Assembly: GCF_003323745.1 (NCBI RefSeq) | Contig: NZ_QOIL01000004.1 | Coordinates: forward strand, 317,670 to 381,669 | DNA length: 64,000 nt | Source: Sphaerisporangium album | GTDB taxonomy: Bacteria; Actinomycetota; Actinomycetes; Streptosporangiales; Streptosporangiaceae | Direction of reading: 5' to 3' | Shown here: positions 35,298-43,483 of the stretch, piece by piece | Layout of the letters: each line of letters opens with the position of its first letter | Numbering within the stretch: position 1 is the stretch's first letter | The notes under the pieces: model-generated | What the model saw: the letters and a program-made list of their open reading frames with translations, nothing else | Database searches by the model: none | What the model was told of the DNA's origin: nothing | Program-made: the position numbers and the translations under genes

Positions 35298-36749
35298 TCA
35301 GGGGGTGTCGTAGCCGATCCAGTTGATGTACCAGCCGAACTGCTGGGCCATGGCGGGAGTCAGTTCGCGGTCGTCGCGCCATTTGAGGTAGACGCTGAAC
35401 TTGTTGGCGGTGATGTCGTAGACCGCACTGGTGCCGACCAGGTCATACTGCATGCCGCCGGCGCCTCCGATGGAGGTGAGGTAGACGGGGTCGCCGGTGA
35501 ACTCACCTGCGCTGGTGTCCACGTCGATGCAGATACTGTCGGGAGCGTAAGCCCTCCAGCCCTGTCCGGGGCGAGTCTTTCCTGAAGCCATTCGGCCGTG
35601 CTTCGCGAACACGGTCCCCCATTCATGGGTGCCCGCCCGATACACGTTCAGCCCTTCCTTGGGGAAGCTGATCCATCCGTCGTCACTGTGCCGTCCCTGC
35701 ACCCACTTGGTGTTGACGCCGTTGACGTCCGCCTTGTCGGCGTGCACGTTTCCCCACGCTCCGCTTCCTTGGCGGACGTCGAGCCCATCCTTGGGGAAGG
35801 TGATCTTTCCGTCGTCGGCGCTTCGCCCTTGCACCCATTCGGTGTTGACGCCGTTCAAGAGGGCCTTGTCGGCCGTCACGGTACCCTGCCCGCCCGTGTT
35901 ATCGAAGATCTCCGCCCCTGTGTCGGTGAAGGTGACGCGCCCCTTGTGGGCCGTCCCCTGGACCCAGGGTGTGTCGATGCCGGCGGTGGCGGTGAGCGAT
36001 TCCAGCACGGGATGGCGCACCTGCACGGTGGTGGTGAGGAAGTGCTGCTTCCGGGTGATGGGGTCGGTGGCGACGAGGATGTAGGTGGTAGCCCGCTGCG
36101 GGGTGGGCGGTGACCAGGTACCCCCCGAGACGGGGCTCCGCCCGCCCGGGAACACGATCTCATAGGTGAAGTCGGGAGACCCGTCCCAGCTCAGCGTGAG
36201 GTTTTCACCGGTGTCCAGCATCGCCTTGTCCGGGCGGAAGTCGCGCGGTGCCGGAATCTCCTTTGCTGTCGCCTTCACCAGCGGCACCGCCGCGTACTTG
36301 GTCTCCCACCCGGTATCGGTTTTGAGGATTTCTCTCACTATCAGCACAGCCACCCCGGCGGTGGGGGCGACGGTGACGTTCTCCAGTGTCAGTAACATGT
36401 AGTCGCCGGGTTCGAAAGCGGCTATGCGACCGCTCTGGGGGGTTACCTCGAGAACGTTGGTGCCCTGCTGCTGGATGTTCACCGGCTGGGTGTCGGGCTC
36501 GATTCGGAAGTCCGTCTGAGTGCCCAGGGTGTCGGTGTATTCGCCCTTCAGATTGATGGTGCTGATTTCCCGGGTCAGGTGGCCTGCGCGGTCGCCGACA
36601 GGCACCCTCACCTCGATCCTCAACCAGGCCACCTCCTCTCCGGTGTTGGTGACCATCAGATACACCGTCCCTGTGGACGGGGTCCGCCCGTCCACTGACG
36701 CCTCCAGCGACGTTGGGTCGGTGAGGACGGTGTAGGTCAGTGCACTCAT
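35298..36749 (-). CDS. Fibre-like multidomain protein of unknown function
   Basis: A 483-residue protein without a signal peptide or membrane segment. An N-terminal beta domain (about 1-170) and a second beta domain (about 175-270, with FTYEIVFPGG and TYILVATDP) come first. Three repeats of about 40 residues follow (about 280-400), each with WVQG, a GxIxFPKxGL-like strand and ADKAxxNGVNT. A C-terminal domain (about 410-483; FTGDPVYLTSIGG, FSVYLKWRD, FGWYINWIG) resembles the beta-rich ends of phage tail fibres and H-type lectins. The ATG follows AAGGAG by nine bases. It may be a released or receptor-binding protein of phage or toxin origin. A perfect 9-base-arm hairpin lies in its leader. Confidence 0.7.
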   Translation of the reverse strand: MSALTYTVLTDPTSLEASVDGRTPSTGTVYLMVTNTGEEVAWLRIEVRVPVGDRAGHLTREISTINLKGEYTDTLGTQTDFRIEPDTQPVNIQQQGTNVLEVTPQSGRIAAFEPGDYMLLTLENVTVAPTAGVAVLIVREILKTDTGWETKYAAVPLVKATAKEIPAPRDFRPDKAMLDTGENLTLSWDGSPDFTYEIVFPGGRSPVSGGTWSPPTPQRATTYILVATDPITRKQHFLTTTVQVRHPVLESLTATAGIDTPWVQGTAHKGRVTFTDTGAEIFDNTGGQGTVTADKALLNGVNTEWVQGRSADDGKITFPKDGLDVRQGSGAWGNVHADKADVNGVNTKWVQGRHSDDGWISFPKEGLNVYRAGTHEWGTVFAKHGRMASGKTRPGQGWRAYAPDSICIDVDTSAGEFTGDPVYLTSIGGAGGMQYDLVGTSAVYDITANKFSVYLKWRDDRELTPAMAQQFGWYINWIGYDTP

Positions 36750-36776
36750 TCTCAAGACTCCTTCTCTTGGCGAACA

Positions 36777-36797
36777 GCGCAGGGCGATGCCCTGCGC
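36777..36797 (-). promoter_or_regulatory. Hairpin in the leader of the fibre-like gene
   Basis: Perfect arms GCGCAGGGC (36777-36785) and GCCCTGCGC (36789-36797) with a 3-base loop, 28 bases upstream of the ATG. It could be an operator or a 5' UTR element. Confidence 0.5.
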
Positions 36798-37164
36798 ACT
36801 ACGAGAGGACCAGGCAGAACAGGCGGCAGCACGGGTAAGGCGTCCGGAACCGCCGCTTGTGACGCACCACAGAAGAGCCTCCCTAGATCCAAACGTCAGG
36901 ATGAGAGCGCAACAAGAGCACTCAAGGGGGGCATGACCAGGCGCTTCGGCGATACCCTTAGCGTCTTGACAAGACTTTGTGCCATCCATCAGCCACTACG
37001 CGAATGAAGCGCATCATGCAGGTGTGGATGAGACAGCGATGGAGTACGTCATCCTGGAAATACCGACATACTCCGCAGAGCACACAATGGTGGCGTGGCC
37101 GGATTCGGATACATGCAACCGAAAGTCGGCGGTGATCCAGACATGACAAGGCACCGCCGGGGGA

Positions 37165-37328
37165 GGGCGCCTCAGTCGTCCCCAGTCATGGGCCACTCGA
37201 CTACTCGGGCCGCGTTGATCTACCTGACCACCGGGAGCGAGCGAGAAAAGCTGATCGCTGAGGGCATGGGCAAGCCGGCCGAGGAGATCATGGGCAGGAG
37301 CGAAGATCGAGAGGGATCGGGCACGTAG
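37165..37328 (+). pseudogene. Tyrosine integrase C-terminal fragment
   Basis: VMGHSTTRAALIYL (with the catalytic Tyr), then REKLIAEGMGKPAEEIMGRSED and a stop at 37326-37328. It parallels the last 50 residues of the remnant ending at 40557 (MGHSTTRAALIYL, RDKLIADGMGRPAERIMSRSED). No catalytic Arg/His block remains. A VapBC pair lies between it and att copy 2. Confidence 0.75.
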
Positions 37329-37467
37329 CGGGCTGGCCCGCTAATGGCCCGCGGATCAGCTCATGACCTGCGCTTGCCTACGCCGATGAGTACGGCGTGA
37401 ATCTCGACGCAAACGCCTTACGACGGATGAAGTGTTACACCCAGAGCTGGCCAGGGGCGTGTCACTG

Positions 37468-37489
37468 ACGCAAGCGCGGCCGCTTGCGT
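37468..37489. promoter_or_regulatory. Inverted repeat before vapBC, likely autoregulatory operator
   Basis: Arms ACGCAAGCG (37468-37476) and CGCTTGCGT (37481-37489) around four bases, 13 bases before the antitoxin start. VapB or VapBC complexes usually repress their own operon at such sites. Confidence 0.65.
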
Positions 37490-37501
37490 AGACTCATGGC
37501 T

Positions 37502-37747
37502 ATGAGCGCCGGGCATGCGCATGAGGAGCTTCACCACCTGGTGGACCGGCTGTCGCCGGACCAGGCGCGTCGTCTCCTGCGTTTGGTGAAGACGGATCCT
37601 GACTTGGCTGAGGCGGCGGGGGAGGAACCGTCTGAGCCGGTTCGTCGTCGTCGCCTGTCGATCGCAGGGATCGGCGCCTCCGGTGAGGGCAATCTTTCGG
37701 AACGGGTCGAAGATCTGCTGGCGGAGCGGTTCAATCGGTCAACGTGA
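37502..37747 (+). CDS. VapB-like antitoxin
   Basis: An 81-residue protein (six bases more if the ATG at 37496 is used). The N-terminal helix-rich part HEELHHLVDRLSPDQARRLLRLV is a common actinobacterial antitoxin pattern, and the C-terminal part (RRRRLSIAGIGASGEGNLSERVEDLLAERF) resembles the toxin-binding tail of antitoxins. Its stop overlaps the toxin GTG (GTGA), showing coupling. Likely represses from the palindrome upstream. Confidence 0.75.
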   Translation: MSAGHAHEELHHLVDRLSPDQARRLLRLVKTDPDLAEAAGEEPSEPVRRRRLSIAGIGASGEGNLSERVEDLLAERFNRST

Positions 37748-38169
37748 CTGCCACGCTCCTGGATACAGGCCCCTTGATCGCTGTAGTCGACCGGGATGAC
37801 AAGCACCATGCCTCGTGCGTCCGCCTGCTCGAGGAGCTGGAGGGTCCACTCCTCCTGCCTTCGACCATCCTGATCGAGGCAGGGTGGACCATTAACAGGC
37901 ACATGGGGCCCCGCGTGCATGCACAGTTTCTCGATCTGGCGAGCGAGGAGTTCGAACTGGCCGACCTGCTGCCGGTCGATGTGCGACGAATGGCAGAGCT
38001 TGTCCGTATGTACCAAGACGCTCGGCTGGACCCAGCTGATGTGTCCGTGGTTGCCATCGCGGAACGGCTGAACGTCACGCAGATCGCGACGTTGGACCGA
38101 CGTGACTTCACGTTGATCCGACCTCGGCATGTACGGGCGTTCACACTTCTACCGGAAGTGCTTGGCTGA
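37744..38169 (+). CDS. VapC-like PIN-domain toxin
   Basis: A 141-residue PIN ribonuclease. The acidic metal site is LLDTGPLIA (Asp 7), the Glu in STILIEAGW (near 46), and Asp residues in LDPADVSVVAIA (near 96-99) and ATLDRRDF (near 117). It would cleave a tRNA or rRNA target when the antitoxin is lost. GTG start coupled to the antitoxin stop. It ends 19 bases before att copy 2, at the edge of an integrated element, and may stabilise it. Confidence 0.85.
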   Translation: MTATLLDTGPLIAVVDRDDKHHASCVRLLEELEGPLLLPSTILIEAGWTINRHMGPRVHAQFLDLASEEFELADLLPVDVRRMAELVRMYQDARLDPADVSVVAIAERLNVTQIATLDRRDFTLIRPRHVRAFTLLPEVLG

Positions 38170-38187
38170 CCTGGTCTCACGAGCATG

Positions 38188-38228
38188 GAGCGGGTGACGG
38201 GAATCGAACCCGCGCTGTCAGCTTGGGA
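38188..38228 (-). repeat. att copy 2: tRNA-Gly(CCC) 3' half
   Basis: The 41 bases are identical to 40649-40689, spanning the T arm and part of the anticodon arm of the tRNA gene. It lies between two integrase-bearing remnants, as expected for the joint of tandemly integrated elements. The terminator-like flank seen at copies 1 and 3 is only partly kept (CTGACCTGG). Confidence 0.88.
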
Positions 38229-38504
38229 GGTCTTTCAAGATTATGCCGGATGAGCTGCGGAAACGTTGAGCTGGGCATATGCCGGTCCGAAGACCGTGAG
38301 TCCCCATGGTTCCCCGCTGGTTGCCGACCGTACGGGCACGCGACCTCGATTGGCGTCGGACCTTGGCAGGATTGGGGCTTACTCGGTATGCCAGTCCTCT
38401 ATTTCGGAGCTCGGAGCGCTCCCTCGGAGGCGCAAGGTCTCAAGCCTGGCTTAGAGCACCCCGACGGTCTTTTCAGGCACCTGGTGGTGGGGTGCAATGG
38501 GGAC

Positions 38505-39782
38505 ATGACGAGCAGCAGGCATCCGCGGGCATCGGCCCGCGCGGTTATTGCATCAGCAGCAGCGGCCAAAGCCCGCCGCGCTGTCCAGGCCGTGTCCATC
38601 CCCACATCTGCTGAGGCCCCATTGCCGTCCGATCTGAGCTCGGCCCCGCCGAGTTCTCTCCAGCGACGATTACGGCGACTCCTATGGCTATTACCGGCCC
38701 TAGCCATCATCGCACTCACGGGGGCGGCGGCGGTGATCGTACCAGCGCCGGACTGGGCGCGCTGGACGCTGGCTGGCACTGCTCTGGCCGGAGCCTCGAG
38801 TCTGGGTATCGCCGCCTTGCTCGGCCCCGGCGCCCGTCGCCTGGTAGGGCTGCCTCGCCCGCTCACTGCGGCCCAGCGCGAGAAGATGACCGTTACCGAG
38901 CAGGTCGAGGCGGTCAACGCCGCTCGAAATACCCTGATCCAGGCCGCGACCGGGGTGGTGGTGATCGGCGGCGTAGCCTTCACTGCGGCTGGCCTGTGGT
39001 ACACCGCTCAAACTTTGGATACCGCCCAGCAGACCCAGATCACTGACCGCTACACCAAGGCCGTCGAACAACTAGGCCAACCTGCCCTGGACGTCCGTCT
39101 TGGCGGCATCTACGCGCTAGAACGCCTAGGAAAGGATTCTTTGCGAGATCACCAGACTATCTATAACGTCCTCGCCGCGTTCGTACGTGAACATGATCCC
39201 AAAGAGAGGCCTACTGGCGTCGGAGTGACTGAGCTGCCCCCGGGAGGTATTCCACGACCCTCCACCGATATTCAGGCCGCACTCACTGTCATCGGCCGAC
39301 GCGACGTCGAACTCGATCTCGATCGACTCGCGCTACAGAACATTATCGTTCCTTTCGCGGATTTGTCCGGCGCACACCTCGACGCGGTTGACCTAGAGGA
39401 TGCGGATCTGCGCCGTGTTTACTTAGACGGCGCGAAGCTAAAACAAGCCCAATTGAACCGTTCAGACCTGACTGGCGCGGATTTGCGTGGCGCGGACCTG
39501 CGCGGCGCAAGCCTATTCTATGCACGAACGGAATCCGCTGCGATGCGTGGGGCAAACCTGAGCAACTCATATTGGATCGGCGCCTACATGGTCGGCGCGG
39601 ACCTGGTCAGCGTGGACCTGAGCAAAGCGGCATTGGTCAGCGTGGACCTGCGCGGGGCAGATCTGAGTGGCGCGAACCTGAGTAGAGCGGACTTGCGTGG
39701 CGCGGATTTGCGTGGCGTGCTCGGTGTCACCGAGCAGGAGATACGGCGCTATGCCCGTGTCGATGAGACGACGCGGTTCTGA
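38505..39782 (+). CDS. Membrane-anchored pentapeptide-repeat protein
   Basis: A 425-residue protein. An Ala/Arg-rich cytoplasmic N-terminus (about 1-60), two membrane helices (about 65-83 and 88-108) and a third near 150-172 are followed by a helical domain (DRYTKAVEQLGQ, LGGIYALERLGKDS) common in actinobacterial pentapeptide proteins. Then come about 25 pentapeptide repeats of the A(D/N)LxG type (about 290-405), forming a right-handed beta-helix. Function is unknown; related DNA-mimic proteins exist, but this one is membrane-bound. The gene lies within the second integrated element, just after att copy 2, with lower GC than the core genes. Confidence 0.82.
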   Translation: MTSSRHPRASARAVIASAAAAKARRAVQAVSIPTSAEAPLPSDLSSAPPSSLQRRLRRLLWLLPALAIIALTGAAAVIVPAPDWARWTLAGTALAGASSLGIAALLGPGARRLVGLPRPLTAAQREKMTVTEQVEAVNAARNTLIQAATGVVVIGGVAFTAAGLWYTAQTLDTAQQTQITDRYTKAVEQLGQPALDVRLGGIYALERLGKDSLRDHQTIYNVLAAFVREHDPKERPTGVGVTELPPGGIPRPSTDIQAALTVIGRRDVELDLDRLALQNIIVPFADLSGAHLDAVDLEDADLRRVYLDGAKLKQAQLNRSDLTGADLRGADLRGASLFYARTESAAMRGANLSNSYWIGAYMVGADLVSVDLSKAALVSVDLRGADLSGANLSRADLRGADLRGVLGVTEQEIRRYARVDETTRF

Positions 39783-39811
39783 GCAGGCCCTTGGGTCCTG
39801 CTGAGCGGGCC

Positions 39812-40255
39812 GGGCTGGTGGAGATCTGGGCGCTGGACCCCAAGCTGATGGAGCTGTCCTACGGCCGCGCGCTGTTCGACCACTACGCCGCCACCCGGAG
39901 GCGTGCGCGGAGCTGCTGGAGATGGCCGTGAAGGTCATGCAGGAACGCGCGGGCCGCTTCGCCGGCGTCCAGCGCAACCACGTCCCCACCGTCCATGACC
40001 CTTCGTGCTGGTGGTGGTGGATGAGGTGGCGTTCCTGACCGCCTACCAGACCGACCGCAAGCTCAAAGAGCGCATCACCGCCGCGCTGGCCACCTTGACC
40101 ACCCAGGGCCGTGCGGTCGGTGTCAGGGTGCTGGCGGCGTTGCAGGACCTGCGCAAGGAAGTGCTGAACGTCCGCAACCTGTTCCCCGACAAGATCGCCC
40201 TACGGCTGGACGAGCCGTCCCAGGTGGATCTCGTGCTCGGCGACAAAGGGGTGGG
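39812..40255 (+). pseudogene. FtsK/SpoIIIE-type transfer protein remnant
   Basis: Fragments in at least three frames: LVEIWALDPKLMELSYGRALF, then AELLEMAVKVMQERAGRFAGV, then VLVVVDEVAFLTAYQTDRK with the Walker B Asp-Glu and LRLDEPSQVDLVLGD. These match the TraB/TraSA-type DNA translocases of actinomycete integrative conjugative elements. Walker A and the termini are lost, and the last fragment runs in frame into integrase sequence. Confidence 0.82.
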
Positions 40256-40257
40256 CG

Positions 40258-40557
40258 CGGTGACGGTGGCGAAGGCGTACCGGCTGCTCAAGACGATCTT
40301 CAACACGGCAGTAGAAGATCGCCTGATCAAGTGGGCTCACGGGGTTCCACTTTCACGATCTCCGGCACACGGGCAACAAGTTCGCCGCGCAGTCGGGCGC
40401 GACCCTCCGCGAGCTCATGAACCGCATGGGGCACTCGACCACGCGGGCCGCGTTGATCTATCTCCACACCGAGGACGAGCGGGACAAGCTGATCGCTGAC
40501 GGCATGGGCAGGCCGGCCGAGCGGATCATGAGCAGGAGCGAAGATCATTGGGCATAG
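40258..40557 (+). pseudogene. Tyrosine integrase remnant next to tRNA-Gly
   Basis: A core-binding-domain piece (TVAKAYRLLKTIFNTAVEDRLI) is joined to the catalytic end read in another frame: FHFHDLRHTGN, LRELMNRMGHSTTRAALIYLH with the Tyr, and REKLI-like RDKLIADGMG, stop 40555-40557. Most of the catalytic core is deleted. It ends 92 bases from the tRNA 3' end, the position of int in AICEs that use a tRNA 3' end. Confidence 0.85.
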
Positions 40558-40602
40558 GGCACGTAACGGGCACGGAAGATCGACAAGGTGGCGGAAATGA
40601 AT

Positions 40603-40640
40603 AAGGCCCGGGTCGGAATCTGCTTCCTGACCTGGGCCTT
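40603..40640 (-). terminator. tRNA-Gly terminator-like hairpin
   Basis: AAGGCCCGGGTC and GACCTGGGCCTT form a strong hairpin ten bases downstream of the tRNA 3' end on the minus strand. A related hairpin accompanies att copy 1. Confidence 0.65.
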
Positions 40641-40649
40641 CGCGTGTAG

Positions 40650-40720
40650 AGCGGGTGACGGGAATCGAACCCGCGCTGTCAGCTTGGGAAGCTGATGTTC
40701 TGCCATTGAACTACACCCGC
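40650..40720 (-). tRNA. tRNA-Gly (anticodon CCC)
   Basis: A 71-base minus-strand tRNA with a complete cloverleaf: acceptor GCGGGTG/CACCCGC, D arm, anticodon stem TCAGC/GCTGA with loop TTCCCAA (anticodon CCC), T arm GCGGG-TTCGATT-CCCGT, discriminator T. CCA is not encoded. It serves as the attachment site of the elements to its left; two partial copies lie at 34.8 and 38.2 kb. Confidence 0.95.
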
Positions 40721-40835
40721 GTCGGTCAGTGACTGACGACGGAGATAACTCTAGCGGAACTTGGCGCGTGGCACCTCCCTGAGAGGGAGGTCGGTTGGGC
40801 CGTGGGGTGGGGTGGGGGGTTGGTAGGTTGCTGAG

Positions 40836-41411
40836 GTGCTGCTATCCGATGGTGACATCCGTGCCGAAATACAGTCGGGCAGGGTCAAAGTCGACCCGTT
40901 CGACGCGGAGATGATCCAGCCGTCGAGCGTCGACGTCCGGCTGGACCGGTTCTTCCGGGTCTTCGAGAACCACCGTTACCCGCACATCGATCCGTCGATC
41001 GAGCAGGCGGAGCTGACGCGGCTCGTGGTGCCGGACGGGGAGGAGCCGTTCATCCTTCATCCGGGGGAGTTCGTGCTGGCGTCCACCTTCGAGGTCATCG
41101 GCCTGCCGGACGACATCGCCGGCAGGCTGGAGGGCAAGTCGAGCCTCGGGCGACTGGGGTTGCTGACGCATTCGACGGCGGGGTTCATCGATCCGGGGTT
41201 CGAGGGGCACGTCACGCTGGAGCTCTCGAACGTCGCCACGTTGCCGATCAAGTTGTGGCCCGGGATGAAGATCGGGCAGTTGTGCATGTTCCGCCTGAGC
41301 GCCCCGGCCGAGCATCCCTATGGCAGTGAGCGGTACGGCTCGCGGTATCAGGGGCAGCGCGGCCCGACCCCGAGCCGCTCGTTCATGAATTTCCATCGCA
41401 CCCCCGTGTGA
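40836..41411 (+). CDS. dcd: dCTP deaminase (possibly dUTP-forming and -hydrolysing)
   Basis: A 191-residue trimeric enzyme making dUTP (or dUMP in bifunctional actinobacterial forms) from dCTP for thymidylate synthesis. Signature segments are [31 protein letters not shown] with the catalytic-loop residues, and [13 protein letters not shown]. The tail [19 protein letters not shown] is the nucleotide-covering C-terminal arm. GTG start; TAGGTT lies six bases upstream as a possible -10 box, so it may be leaderless. Lies just outside the integrated elements. Confidence 0.95.
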   Translation: MLLSDGDIRAEIQSGRVKVDPFDAEMIQPSSVDVRLDRFFRVFENHRYPHIDPSIEQAELTRLVVPDGEEPFILHPGEFVLASTFEVIGLPDDIAGRLEGKSSLGRLGLLTHSTAGFIDPGFEGHVTLELSNVATLPIKLWPGMKIGQLCMFRLSAPAEHPYGSERYGSRYQGQRGPTPSRSFMNFHRTPV

Positions 41412-41857
41412 TCGAGTCCTCCTTCATCGCGCCCCGGAGTAGGCGTGGTGCGGCCGGTGTCGCCGAGGGTGATCGTCCGACGACGGCTTCTCGGCGCGGC
41501 GGGGTGGCTGCGGTGGCGGGTGCCGGACGGTGGGTGCCGGACCGTTAGGGGTGGACGTAGGGGTGGTGGGTCGGAAGTGGGGGGACCCCGGGGCGGTGCC
41601 GTTTGAGCGGGGTCGGTAGTTTCGGTCACGTCTTGGGGCGGGCGGGGGTGGTGTCGAAATGCCTGGTGTGCGTGGGAAGCCCGTGCCGGGGGAGGTCCTT
41701 CGGGGAGCCCTGGCGCCGTCTGTGTGGTTGGGCGAACGGAAGGTGTCGGCGGGGAGTAGGGAAGGTTACGAGATGGTGTTGCACCAGCGAACTTCGCATT
41801 TCAGCCGGTACCCCTTACTCTTCTCTGCGGACAGTCCCCGCACATCTGGAGAACGAC
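41412..41857. other. Intergenic region, no gene seen
   Basis: About 445 bases between dcd and the phosphate operon. Runs of GGTG/GGGT occur, but no frame has a family signal. The promoter of the transporter operon must lie here; I searched for PhoP-type direct repeats (GTTCACC) and saw none. Confidence 0.45.
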
Positions 41858-42475
41858 GTGCGCCTGCGTCTCACCCCGCGTGAGGACAGCTACTACGACT
41901 TGTTCGCCGATTCGGCGAACAATCTCGTCACCGCATCCCGGCTACTGGTGGAGATCATCAGTGAGGGTTCGGACCGGGAGGCCCTGGCCGAAAAGATGCG
42001 CGCGTGCGAGCACGCGGGCGACGAGCGTACTCACGCGATCATGAACCGTCTCAACGAGAGCTTCATCACGCCCTTCGACCGCGAGGACATCTACCGTCTC
42101 GCCTCGAATCTCGACGACGTGATGGACTACATGGAGGCCGCAGCCGATCTGATCGGCCTCTACCAGATCGACCACCTCCCCAAGGAGGTCGTGCGGCAGG
42201 TCGAGGTGCTGGAACGTGCCGCCGAGCTGACCGCCGAGGCCATGCCGCGGCTGCGGTCGATGAACAACCTGAACGAGTACTGGATCGAGATCAACCGTCT
42301 GGAGAACCAGGCGGACCAGGTCTACCGGCGTCTGCTCGCCAAGTTGTTCAGCGGCGAGTACGACGCGCTCACGGTCATGAAGATGAAAGAGGTCATCGAC
42401 CAGTTGGAGATGGCCGCGGACGCGTTCGAGCACGTGGCGAACACGATCGAGTCGATCGCGGTCAAGGAAAGCTAA
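41858..42475 (+). CDS. DUF47/PhoU-like accessory protein of the phosphate transporter
   Basis: A 205-residue all-helical cytosolic protein of the TIGR00153/DUF47 family: LTPREDSYYDLFADSANN at the start, EHAGDERTH and LNESFITPFDREDIYRLA in the middle, and a C-terminal helix with FEHVANTIESI. These proteins regulate or assist Pit-type transporters and resemble PhoU. GTG start follows GGAG. The stop codon touches the pit start directly, so the two form an operon. Confidence 0.9.
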   Translation: MRLRLTPREDSYYDLFADSANNLVTASRLLVEIISEGSDREALAEKMRACEHAGDERTHAIMNRLNESFITPFDREDIYRLASNLDDVMDYMEAAADLIGLYQIDHLPKEVVRQVEVLERAAELTAEAMPRLRSMNNLNEYWIEINRLENQADQVYRRLLAKLFSGEYDALTVMKMKEVIDQLEMAADAFEHVANTIESIAVKES

Positions 42476-43474
42476 GTGGAGCTTGCACTTGTCGTCGGCG
42501 TGATCGTGATCGCCCTGGTGTTCGACTACACCAACGGCTTCCACGACGCCGCGAACGCGATCGCGACCTCGGTCTCGACCCGCGCCCTCACTCCCCGCTC
42601 CGCGCTGTTCATGGCCGCGGCGATGAACTTCGTCGGCGCGCACATCAGCACGGAGGTCGCGAGGACGGTCGGCACGGGCATCATCGAGCCGCCGTCCGGC
42701 GCGCACGGGCTGGTGATCGTGGGGGCCGGCCTGATCGGCGCGATCGTGTGGAACCTCATCACCTGGTACTTCGGACTTCCGTCGTCGAGCAGCCACGGGC
42801 TGATCGGAGGGCTCGTCGGGTCCGCGCTGGCCGCGTCCAGCGGCATCCACTGGGCCGGCGTGGTGCAGAAGGTCGTCATCCCGATGATCCTCTCACCGGT
42901 CGTCGGTTTCCTTCTCGGCGCGATCATCATGATCGCCATTCTGTGGATCTTCCGCCGGGCCAACCCGCACCGCGCGGGCCGGGGGTTCCGGTACGCGCAG
43001 ACGGTCTCGGCCGCCGCCATGGCGCTGGGCCACGGCCTGCAGGACGCGCAGAAGACGATGGGCGTCATCTTCCTGGCGCTCTACACCGGCGGGTATGTGG
43101 CGGCGAAGGACCCGATCCCGCAGTGGGTCATCCTGGCCGCGGCCGCGGCGATCTCGCTCGGCACGTACGCCGGCGGCTGGCGCATCATGCGGACGCTGGG
43201 CCGCCGCATCATCCACCTGTCCCCGGCGCAGGGGTTCGCGGCCGAGACGGCGGCGTCCATCGTGCTGTACACGATGGCCATCGCCGCGAAGGCGCCCATC
43301 TCGACCACCCACACCATCACCAGCGCGATCATGGGGGTCGGGGCGACCAAGCGGCTCTCGGCGGTCCGGTGGGGTGTGGCGGGCAGCATCGTCACGGCGT
43401 GGGTGCTGACGATCCCGGCGGCCGCGCTGGTGGCCGCGTTGTCCTATTACCTCCTGCACTGGATCGTCGAGTAG
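42476..43474 (+). CDS. pit: Low-affinity inorganic phosphate transporter (Pit family)
   Basis: Membrane transporter of 332 residues for metal-phosphate symport with protons. The duplicated PiT signature is clear: FDYTNGFHDAANAIATSVS at the N-terminus and ALGHGLQDAQKTMGVIF near residue 185. The paired SSSSHGLIGG and STTHTITSAIMG motifs are also present. About ten helices. GTG start immediately follows the stop of the accessory gene. It converges on mshD, nine bases away. Confidence 0.95.
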   Translation: MELALVVGVIVIALVFDYTNGFHDAANAIATSVSTRALTPRSALFMAAAMNFVGAHISTEVARTVGTGIIEPPSGAHGLVIVGAGLIGAIVWNLITWYFGLPSSSSHGLIGGLVGSALAASSGIHWAGVVQKVVIPMILSPVVGFLLGAIIMIAILWIFRRANPHRAGRGFRYAQTVSAAAMALGHGLQDAQKTMGVIFLALYTGGYVAAKDPIPQWVILAAAAAISLGTYAGGWRIMRTLGRRIIHLSPAQGFAAETAASIVLYTMAIAAKAPISTTHTITSAIMGVGATKRLSAVRWGVAGSIVTAWVLTIPAAALVAALSYYLLHWIVE

Positions 43475-43483
43475 ACACCGGCC

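Noticed and set aside
36958..37196. Short minus-strand frames between the fibre-like gene and the integrase stub
   Set aside because: No conserved content or ribosome site; more likely element debris.
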